A DNA stretch of 15,343 bases from Smittium culicis (lineage: Eukaryota; Kickxellomycota; Harpellomycetes; Harpellales; Legeriomycetaceae). The stretch is taken from positions 1 through 15,343 of the forward strand of contig LSSN01002392.1 in assembly GCA_001970855.1 (NCBI GenBank), written 5' to 3'. Below are positions 1-8,300 of the stretch, piece by piece. Every line of letters starts with the position of its first letter. Position 1 is the stretch's first letter. Made by a program: the position numbers and the translations under genes. A model generated the notes under the pieces. That model saw only the letters and a program-made list of their open reading frames with translations. It was not told the origin of the DNA and ran no database searches.

Positions 1-75
1 GTCGCCGCCAGCGAAAATTTTTTCGATTTATATCCTTAAAGTAGGCCTGTACGCCGTTTTCAGCTTCCAGTCCTC
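1..75 (-). other. Possible exon or element fragment at window edge
   Basis: Read on the minus strand, a splice-acceptor-like TTTTAG ends at base 76 and is followed by about 25 open codons (GGLEAENGVQAYFKD, then a basic stretch) running off the window. The first 75 bases are visibly richer in G+C than their surroundings, as coding sequence or a younger transposon would be. The plus strand is also open here for about 26 codons, so strand and coding status are uncertain. I recognise no family. Confidence 0.22.
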
Positions 76-112
76 CTAAAATTGAAGGGGAAAATAGTGT
101 CATAACCAACAT

Positions 113-148
113 TTATTATGTCGCAATCATTGATTATTATGTCACAAT
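113..148. repeat. Two-copy 15-bp direct repeat
   Basis: The 15-mer TTATTATGTCGCAAT at 113-127 recurs at 134-148 with one mismatch (period 21 bp). It lies beyond the part of the LINE relic that can be read as protein. It may belong to that element's 3' region or be simple local duplication. Confidence 0.5.
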
Positions 149-309
149 GACATTCTTTTCCATTGTTCGACAACTATTGGCCAAACGTTTTTCTACTATT
201 TTATCATTTCCCATTCTCCCAAACATATATAAGAACAGCATTATCCTTTTCCATGAAAAGGTATGCTGTTCAACAATATTTTATTCCCCTAGTTCCTAGT
301 CTATATTAT

Positions 310-1100
310 AATTATCTTTCACTTATTAATAAATCCATCTCAGAAAACCCAGTCTTGACACCTTTTCACACAGATATTCTAAAATGCTAAATAAAAATTT
401 CGATAATTTTGAATATGGGATTTTTTCTTCACAAATTATCTTGTAAATTTAACTTGGTATTCCACCGATACCAGGTGCTTTATTAATATGTATTGATTTT
501 ATAGCTGTCAAAATTTCGTCCCTAGAAACGAATTTATCAGACTCTGGGAATATATAAACGTCGATTTCGATAAAGCTTTACCACTTTTCTAAAGACTTGC
601 TACTTCTGCTGTGATCTTATGCTAAATTTTTGAACTGATTATCCAAAATTCCAATTTTTTCTTATTTTTAGTAACAATATTTTTATTTTCGTCGAATATT
701 TTGGCAATTAGAAATATATTTACTTCCCTTACTTGTAGAAAATTTAATGAAATTCAACGTTTTTCAGGAGTCATTATTTATAAAATGGTCATTAAGCTTT
801 TTAAATATATAGATATAAAATTTCTTCGAATCAGCTTCTTTTGACTTATCGCGCCAATTTTTGGCCTTTATATAAGTTTCAAGATCGACTTTAGACTTTG
901 TACAAATTTGAATTTTTTTTTTGTTTTACCACAATTTTTTTGGTCTTTTGGGCCGTTCAAAAATCCTAAAAGATCAAGTTCTATTCGTAATATATCAATA
1001 AATCATTTATATCATTATCAATATCGATAGAATCGAGGGCAAATGAATCAAATAGTTAATTATTTTTTAACTGGTCGCTGATCGATATTTTTGTGAAGAT
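310..1100 (-). pseudogene. LINE ORF2 linker and reverse transcriptase start, broken
   Basis: The minus strand reads in pieces. Near 1075 is a DQRPVK-like trace of the endonuclease SDHxPV motif. Near 934-926 is KKLW followed by a stop and NKK, where LINEs have the linker WW motif. Then come a charged helix (ETYIKAKNWRDKSKEAD, about 880-820) and DENKNIVTKNKKKLEFW (about 690-640), which matches the usual 'NKDGKIVT...' linker. At about 530-455, VSRDEILTAIK leads into NKAPGIGGIPS, the signature at the start of the RT domain. A stop and shift at about 453 are followed by IYKIICEEKIPYSKLSKFLF (about 450-390), the next conserved block. At least three frameshifts and several stops are needed. The strand, order and motif spacing make the family call firm although the gene is dead. 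Confidence 0.72.
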
Positions 1101-1277
1101 GAATTTTTTTAATGAGCCAATATTATCAAAATTCTAACTTCCTACTCTGCTGTGGTCAGGAAATGGTCATAATATCCATAAATTTATTTTTAGTGCACTT
1201 GATAGGTCGAGAATAAATGTTTTAGAAAAGATATGATCACTCATTCATTCAATTTTACTCTTTTTCAGTCTTGAGCG

Positions 1278-1496
1278 ATGGGAGTTAGATACGTGTCATT
1301 ATTTAGAATTAATTATCCCCAACATTATCAAAGAATTTATGAAAAATCAAGACAAAATAATTATCCCCAACATTATGCAAGCAATAGGAAAAATTGTTTC
1401 ACCCAGCATTATTCAAGCAATAAGAAAAATTGTTTCACCCAACATTATTCAAGCAATAAGAACGCTTATTCATCCCAACATATACACAAAAATTAA
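1278..1496 (+). repeat. 36-bp minisatellite, open as a 12-residue repeat
   Basis: The anchor CCC(A/G)(A/G)CATTAT starts at 1318, 1366, 1402, 1438 and 1474: one spacing of 48 bp and then three of exactly 36 bp, all multiples of 12. A 72-codon plus-strand frame starting ATGGGAG reads through the whole array. Its repeat is QHYSSNKKNCFT with variants beginning YPQHY, rich in Tyr, His, Asn and Lys. The minus strand is full of stops. A pyrimidine tract ending TTTTTCAG sits just before the ATG, so an exon is possible, but no donor or partner exon is evident. It lies between the endonuclease and linker pieces of the LINE relic. I recognise no protein family, and a non-coding minisatellite is the safer reading. 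Confidence 0.75.
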
Positions 1497-1499
1497 TTC

Positions 1500-1900
1500 A
1501 ACCACTTTGTAACATCAGATTCTGCATTTCTTTGGCTTACTGGAAAATTAAAGCTTATTCTATCGTATTCTATTTCATTATATTTTATTAGTCAATCTAG
1601 ACGTTTTCTTATGGCAGAGAAAGTGTATAAATAATATGTTTATTTATATGCTTTTTTTTCTTCATCTGACAACAATTGTCTTACCTCTCTTTAGTTTATA
1701 TAATAAAAAATACTTATTATATATCAAGTAATTAACACCTGGCTTACTATATTCCCCTTAAACTATATATTTTACTCAAGTCTCTGCAAATCTTGACAAT
1801 ACGCAAGCTAAATTAAAGTTCATTGAGTTTTTTAAAGAAAATTTGTAGCTATCACAGCGCCCATGTTGCAACCATTAAATACAATTTTTTTTTTTTGGTT
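1500..1900. other. Unassigned AT-rich stretch inside the LINE relic
   Basis: No gene is supportable. On the minus strand, faint traces near 1890-1840 (VFNGCNMGAV) could be a remnant of the endonuclease DFN region, with a run of twelve A just upstream, but stops are frequent. The rest is T-rich filler without recognisable motifs. Confidence 0.4.
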
Positions 1901-1904
1901 CTGT

Positions 1905-2437
1905 TTTTGATTAATTGGAAATCTGTTATACAGATTTATTTTCCCTGATTCCTCTGATGGGTATATGACGGTTAGTTAATTTAATTTTAATTTTTTTTCT
2001 TTTATCAACAGTGACTTGGATTTCACCCGAAATTCAACCGGGGTTGATATTTAATTCAGATATTTTTATCCCAGGTTTATCTCGAACTCCGGTTAATAAA
2101 CCAGTACCACCTTTTGTTATTTATGGTTTTGAATCTATGTACTAATAGTCTGATAATCTGAATATATATGCTTTATTTGCCAGAAATGTTTCTTGAAGCA
2201 AAATTGTATCTAGCTTTGGCTTTTACTTGTATATTTGGATCTGAGCTATTGAGATTGGAATATAGACAACATATATTGAAATAAAAAAGAGCAATATAGT
2301 TTAATAAACTCTCTGAGACAAAAAAAAAAAGCTTTGGCTTTTGTAAAAAATAATTCCAACTTAGATTTTATTGATTCTATACCGCAGGTGTTAAAATTCA
2401 TAATTTTTAAATTATTTTTTATATTATTATTAGTCAA
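1905..2437 (-). pseudogene. LINE ORF2 endonuclease domain, broken
   Basis: The ATG at 2437 begins a frame with LKIMNFNTCGIESIKSKLEL, the usual opening of the apurinic-type endonuclease of non-LTR elements. After the inserted 2225-2329 segment, KPKLDTILLQET (about 2222-2187) carries the catalytic Glu in the conserved LQET motif. GGTGLLTGVRDKPGIKI (about 2112-2060) matches the next strand (GGTGIL). EIQVTV and TVIYPSEESGKINLYNRF (about 2020-1930) match the VYAPS-like block. Stops follow SDY and NPG. The later DFN and SDH motifs are not convincingly present in this span. Homology is clear; the copy cannot make an active enzyme. Confidence 0.72.
2225..2329 (+). mobile_element. Poly(A)-tailed retroposed insertion with 13-bp target duplication
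   Basis: The 13-mer AGCTTTGGCTTTT at 2212-2224 recurs exactly at 2330-2342. Between the copies lie about 95 bases of unique sequence and then ten A directly against the second copy. A 3' poly(A) tail plus long flanking duplications is the mark of target-primed reverse transcription of a short RNA. The insertion splits the LINE endonuclease frame. With one copy of the 13-mer and no insert, the flanks join as ELF then QKPKLDTILLQET, needing only one base of slippage in a T run. It was therefore inserted after the LINE had landed, in the opposite orientation. The RNA source is not recognised; I could not match it to U6, U2, 5S or a tRNA by eye. Confidence 0.72.
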
Positions 2438-2478
2438 GGCAAAATTATTTTTGTTTTTTTTCTTTCTAAATTTTTTTA

Positions 2479-2935
2479 TTAATTTCTGCGAATTTTCACT
2501 GTTAGTGCTTTTTTTATTTTTCTAATTTCGGGCGATAAAAGGTTTTTTGTTGATTTTTCGTTGTATATAAGAAAGTTCCTTACAGTTTTATTTTTATTTT
2601 TTAGTTTTTTAATGGTAAAAATGCTTGGTTCTAGGCTTGAATTATAAACAATAAAATTTCTTACTGTGCTGGGCTTTAATTCTCCAGCGTTAAATATTAG
2701 CAATTTATTTGATTTATTTATTTTTTTTTGTGATTTCGTGCATTTTATTGGCTTTTTTTTTGGAGTTTTATAATTTGTATCTATATAAAAGAATCACTTG
2801 AATAATCCACTATATCATTAAAATCTTGATCAATAGATTTTTTCATTTTTGATGTATCACCTATATTTATTTAATTTCTACTATTACTAAAATCGGCTTC
2901 AGATTTAATTTGGAACTAGAAGGTTCATAATCCAT
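2479..2935 (-). pseudogene. ORF1-like relic upstream of the LINE endonuclease
   Basis: A minus-strand ATG at 2935-2933 opens a hydrophilic Ser/Asp/Lys-rich reading (MDYEPSSSK) that soon needs frameshifts. From about 2703 it is one open frame of 74 codons ending 42 bases before the endonuclease ATG at 2437. That ORF1-then-ORF2 arrangement suits a LINE. The clean part contains two related blocks, TVRNFIVYNSSL and TVRNFLIYNEKS, 27 residues apart, indicating an internal duplication. No RNA-binding or zinc-knuckle motif is visible. It could instead be a fragment of an unrelated host gene. Confidence 0.4.
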
Positions 2936-3133
2936 AGTTTTTCTGCCATTAAATAAAAAGAAAAAAAAAATCAATTTTTAAATTGAGTCACGACTGGATT
3001 AATGTACTGATTTTATATTATAATAAAAGTGAAAATTAAAGGGTTAAAATTAACTAGTCGAACAAACAAAAAACATTAAACAGTTGATAAAACAGCGCGT
3101 GATTTTTTAAATGTTTTTTAATGGAGTCTAATG

Positions 3134-3139
3134 TTTATT
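3134..3139 (-). terminator. Poly(A) signal overlapping the RAV1 stop codon
   Basis: On the minus strand the RAV1 end reads TCTTGAATAAACATTAG. The canonical AATAAA hexamer begins on the last base of the TGA stop. The sequence downstream is A/T-rich. If used, the 3' UTR would be very short, roughly 10-30 bases. Canonical AATAAA is only loosely used in fungi, so the role is inferred. Confidence 0.45.
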
Positions 3140-5308
3140 CAAGATAAAAATTTGATAATACTATAGATATCTAATGAGCTTAATTTAAAATATTGTGATA
3201 TAGACTGAATGAATTTTGGATTTTTTTGCATAAATTCTTCAGAAAAGGGTTTTTTTTCAATATTTTTACTTATACTGCTATTAGAAGTTTTTGAACTACT
3301 ATTATCGGAATTAATGGAATTAACGGTATTAGTATTTGTAAGTTTAGATTGTTCAATTAGTAATCGCGCTTTTATAAGTTTTGAAGCTAAATATATAGCA
3401 ATGTTAGTGGGCATAACAAAATGTTCATTGTCTATATCAGTATTAAGCCCAGATGATTTATTAATAAAAGATTTTCCTATTAATTTAGTATCGTTAGAGA
3501 TACCGGATGAATTGGATTTTGAGTTTTTCGTATCATTGTTTGGCAAATAAGAGTCAAATAAGTTGCTAGATAAAAAATTATTATTTTTTCCGGTATTATT
3601 ATGTAAATCAGTAATACTTGCTGAAGCTTTAAATTTGTTGGATAATTGATCAGATTTAAGATCTTCAATTTTTTCCATTATGCTATTTCTGGTGGTATTC
3701 GACGTGTGAAGTACATTAGATAAGTTTGAATTTGAAAAGATTCCAAACGAGCTTGGATTTATTGTACCAGAAAAAATATTTTGAGTTGATAGCTCCTTAT
3801 CCTCAATAATATTAGAGGTGCCAAGTGCTAAATTTTTTGCCAAATTTAAGCTTGTTTTTGAAGAGGTGTAATATATGCTCTGGAATGGTAAAGAAACAGT
3901 TATAAAAGACAGGATTGTCAAATCCATTTTTTCAAAAATTTCTATAGATTGGAAAAATAGTAATTCTCGTATTTGGTATAGCTGTAAGGGATAGTCTTGA
4001 GGTAGAATAACTTTGTTAGATTTTGAGCGAATTAAATTATCAAATGCTACAATTATTTCTGAATAATCTGATATATAGCTATGTAAACCTAATTTTTTTT
4101 CAGATTCTATTATGGAAGATTTGATGCTTGATTGGCTTGTATTATTTTTGCTGATGTTTAGAGACTCGAAAATATAATCAAAAAGACCTGCTATCGACAA
4201 CACTGACAAGTCAAACCTATCGATCCTAATGAATAGTGAGGATATCAACCATCTATCTTTATCATATATAATCCTAGGTAGAATGTAAGTCGATATGTTT
4301 TTTTCTAAAGATGAAGAGTCAAGTGATTGGCCTATTTGGTAAAAAATAATAGTTATGGTGATAATAAGATAAATCATACAAAGTGAATATTGGAATAATA
4401 AAAGAAAAAGTAAAAAAAAGAAAGAGCTGTGATTTGAGAAATAAATAAAGATAAAAGTGGAGAATTAAAAGAAAAAAAAATAAATATGTAATCTAGGCCA
4501 TACCTAACTGACTTCTGCATATAGCTAATGATAGCATAATGTCTCCAAGAGAGGAAACTGCGACCGAAGCTGCATTTAGAGGGCGGCCCGCTAATAGGAA
4601 AAAAAAGATCGATTCAGTATACCGGAGCTTGCTAAGCAAAGCAAAAGCATTTTTAGAAGCAGAAACTTTCCATTTTTCGGTACTAAAGTCGTTTCCCAAA
4701 AATTTAATCATCTTATCTTGCTCTGGATTAGAATGTGATATCCTCCAGAGCTGAAGAACAATCTGTTTACGATTAAATAGCATGTAAAAAACTGAAGAGA
4801 GAAATAAATTTTTATTTGTTGCGAATTCATATTTAGCAACTTTTTCAAGAATGCTGTTTAAAGCAACGTCCGAGTTAATCCATAGAGGGATTCCTAAATT
4901 TTTAATAGATTCCCAGCAATAAAAGCTGCTGAAATTTTCAGGAATTAGTGTTGGTAAAGCGTCTAGTAGTATTGACTGAGTTTCGCTTTGTAGAGCCCAA
5001 CATATTTCACGGCTACTCACTACAGTAGTCGAGTCAAGCTGATATTTGAAAAGAAGATTGACTATAAATTTTTTAGAAAATGTATCTGCATTCTTGTAAT
5101 TAGATTTGGCACTGTTTATTGCTAAATACAAGCAAGCGAGTTTTTGCGAGATTACAGGATCACTATTTATGGCAGAAATTATTTCTTTTACATTAGTGAG
5201 TTCGTTTAAATTATTATTTGATGTAGATATAGTAGAATTTTGATAATTATGGTTTAGATTGTCATTTGTAGAATCGTATAGGTAGTCCATGGATTCATAG
5301 AGATTCTT
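3139..5308 (-). other. RAV1: Rav1 C-terminal helical domain and Ser/Asn-rich tail
   Basis: Exons 14 and 15 encode the Rav1p_C domain, which places the protein firmly in the Rav1/DmX family. Residues about 1113-1118 are LGIPLW, matching the family 'LGIGYWVR'. Residues about 1194-1217 are KNAFALLSKLRY then FFFLLAG, matching 'KNAFsLLgKqRfeqsaAFFLLAG'. Residues about 1260-1290 are ILPRIIYDKDRWLISSLF and RFDLSVLSI, matching 'hvLP...GDRWLASwaFW...RRDLAvraL'. The last 250 or so residues are rich in Ser and Asn (SSKTSNSSISKN and similar), look disordered, and match nothing I know. The 172-bp intron 14 (4503-4332) falls between conserved blocks. The preceding exon 13 holds a second charged, low-complexity insert near residues 730-790. 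Confidence 0.85.
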
Positions 5309-8300
5309 CTATTATATAAAGCATAGAAAATTATAAAAAATGCGCTAGGTATAAAACAGAAAGAGAGTAATTATATTAAAAAATGGTAATTTGAAAAACT
5401 CACGCTGGCTGAATTTTTAGGCTTATAGCTTAGAATAGATTCTATGATAAGAGGATGAGCAGATGAATCTAAAAAGTTCAAATAATCATTCTCAATTAAA
5501 GAGACATTATTTGAAGATGCGGGTTTATAGATGCTTTTATGAGAAAATAATTTGTTGTTAGCGTAAGACATGTAGTCTTGAAAAACGTGATCGACTAAAT
5601 CAATCATTCCGAATTGAATAAGTTTACTAAGTAGGTCAAAATCTAATATGAGACTTTTAACTCGAGTTGAAGGATCTTCTATTAAAAATCGGGCTTTGGA
5701 GAAAAATGGCGACTTAGTAATACTAAAAGTATTATCATTCTCAGGCAAAATTTGAGAATTAAACTGTGTAGACTGGTTCTTTTGAAAATCACTGTTTTCA
5801 TAGGATTTGTCATTTTCTTTTTCTTTGTTGCGAGAATTCAGATAATCAGCAAAATTTTTCTTTTTCCGTTTGCTGGAATTGGATATGGATATGTTACTAT
5901 TATCATCTTGAGAGGATATGTTGGTTTTGAAATTGGATTCCAAAGCAATTTTACTAAGATCTAAACTGAAAATGCAAGAGTTATTTTTAATCGAGTAGAA
6001 AAAAATGTCGTCTTTTGAAAATTCGCAGGAGCTAAAAAACTGGCCATGATCTAAAGTTAGCTCAAATATGCATTCCCATGAGATTATGGAGAGAAGTTTA
6101 ACTCTCGAAAAGAAGGAAACTTTACAGTTTCCAGAGTATGCTGCTATTATCAGTTGCTGAGACTTTGAAGTATATGTTGAAATACTATCAACATCTGAAA
6201 TTTTAGCTACTAATTCTTGGTCTTGAATGAAATCAGAAATAAAAACAGAACTTGAAGTAATGTCAGTGGAGATAGGTAGCAAAGTCTTAAAATAAATACA
6301 ATTGGTTTTTGCACCAAAAGAATCAGTAGATTCGTATAAAAAAGTAGCAATGTTAGGAAAAACAAAATTTAAACATTTTAAATGTCCATTGTTGTAGAGA
6401 TTGTAACTGAATTTTATGTTGAACTCAATTTCATTATTAGCATTTTCAAGATGCCAAAGGTGCAGAGTATTTGTTGATCTCTCAAATGAAATAAAAACAT
6501 TTTCGTTAGAAAACAGTGGACAGTTTGAAGAATTTTGAAACGAGTTTAAAAATAGATCCAATTTTACAATACGGCCCTTATCTTTAAGAAGCGTGGTGTT
6601 TAAAAAAGTAAGCTCATTAATATTACCAGATGGGTGGCTAAAATGAATATCCGGGCTAGGAACTTTGCTAGTGCTCAAATTTAAGCAGGATTTATAAATG
6701 TAAATATCGACTTTAGATTTAGGAATGTCAATAAAAGCTAGATAATAGACACTTTGTGTACTATTGTCAATTTTACTATTATGGTTATCCGAAGGATCAA
6801 CATAAGGAATGATAAATAGATTAGAATCGATAAGATTTGAAGCATGCTTGATTCCAATCGGTAGCCAACTGTTTGCAGGAAAATCGTATCTGAATATTTG
6901 ATAAGAGTTTTCATAATTTAAAACTATCTCGTTTGCTATAATAAGTAATATAAAAAATTATAATTAGCTAAATAATTAAGTGAGAATAAAATTAAATAAA
7001 GATAAAATTTAGTTAAATTACGATTAGGCGTCCAAAATATTTCAGAAAGTTGTTCACTTTCAAGGTCAAAGTATTCTGGTAAAAGATTTTTTCCATTGTC
7101 CTACGAGTTGAAAAGTTTAAAAAAAAAATAGTTAAAATATAAATAAAGATAAGAAGAGAAAAGATTGTGTTAGTTACGGATAATTTTTTCCAAACTATAA
7201 ATTTATTGTTGTTATCACAACTGGCCAAAACGCGGAAAGATGGCTTATCTGATCGTGAGTAGGAGCAGTTGGAACTGTTGAGATAGAGGCGTCTTATAGG
7301 TGACTTATGACCATCAAAAACTTTTTTAAGGACAAGTTCGTTGAACATATACTTTGAAAGTGGTTTAGGTCCATGTTTCACATTTTTAGTAGATTTGTAA
7401 ATAAGTATGCGGTTATCAGAGTCAAATAATACGATCCAAACTATTGAGAAATTTCAGGCAATTAAATTAAAAAAAAGATAAAATAAGAAGGTTTATCAAA
7501 AAAGATCTGCTAGTTTATAAAGAAGTGGTTGCATACGAGTATCATTGTGGACAAGAGCACGGAAGTATCGTCGACTGTTATTAATGTTATGAGGGAAAAA
7601 CTGGCTGGCTTTAGGACATAGTTGGAGCAGCTCTGAGCTAACAGGTCTATATTCACCTCGATGCTAATAGGTATATAGACAGCAATAAATTTAGATGATG
7701 CAGATTTAGATGTTGATTAAAAAAATAGGAGAAAAAAAGTATAAAAAATAAGTCTTACAGTTAATTTGTATCCAGAGACAACACCATTCCCAAAAAGGCA
7801 ACAAATGTACGCGGCGGTAGCAGTATTTAGCGATGTTGAATGTGATAAACTTATAGAGGAACTTGAGTGGGATTGAGGAGGTAAATTAAAATTCGAAAAA
7901 TTTGAACGAAAGACTGAAGTGAGTGAGTTGAAGTTTTCAGAGTCCATTTTCAGAACATTAATTTGAAAAAAAATAGAATCAAGGTGTTCGCTATTGGTGT
8001 TAGATTGAGATAAGCTTTTATTTGTAGACTGTGTCCATACTCGAATATAGCCATGTTTTCCAAATGTAAATAATAAGTTTGGGCTAATAAATCATAGAGA
8101 AATCATAAATATATTTAATACTAGGTAATGAGGTTTCGAGGTATCAATAAGTATAAAATAAAAATTACTTATTGGGTTCCCAGATTACGTCTACTACCTC
8201 ATTATTGTGAACAAGATATTGAAAATCCCACGAATCTATAAGTAAAATTTTAATATCGATATCGTTATGTTAGAATTATAACTAAAAAAAATTAGAAAAT

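Larger units (their letters stand above)
310..2935 (-). mobile_element. Decayed non-LTR (LINE-type) retrotransposon
   Basis: Three blocks on the minus strand occur in the order expected of a LINE: an ORF1-like piece (2935-2479), an apurinic-type endonuclease piece (from 2437), then a linker and the beginning of a reverse transcriptase (about 1100-310). Every block has stops or frameshifts, so the copy is dead. No recognisable RT motif lies downstream of the NKAPG region: the RT core with the catalytic aspartates is missing, either truncated or too decayed to see. A poly(A)-tailed insertion and a minisatellite sit inside it. The clade cannot be assigned from these fragments. Confidence 0.72.

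Noticed and set aside
163..390. 75-codon plus-strand ORF
   Set aside because: It overlaps the minus-strand reverse transcriptase relic, has no recognisable domain, and its length is expected by chance at this base composition.
2225..2329. U6 or other snRNA retrocopy as the source of the poly(A)-tailed insert
   Set aside because: A short stretch (GATTGGAATATAGAC) recalls U6, but the rest does not, and by eye the match is no better than chance.
3209..3550. 113-codon plus-strand ORF
   Set aside because: It is antisense to the Ser/Asn-rich tail of Rav1; the hydrophobic composition is the mirror of Ser/Asn/Lys codons.
4539..4754. 71-codon plus-strand ORF
   Set aside because: It lies antisense to the conserved Rav1 C-terminal domain, whose protein match is decisive.
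5752..5964. 70-codon plus-strand ORF resembling a membrane peptide
   Set aside because: It is antisense to exon 13 of RAV1.
7013..7381. 122-codon minus-strand ORF as a separate small gene
   Set aside because: Its first part is RAV1 exon 11 in frame; the rest reads through intron 11 and then exon 12 in the wrong frame.
7717..7947. 76-codon minus-strand ORF as a separate gene
   Set aside because: It is the end of RAV1 exon 9 read through into intron 9.
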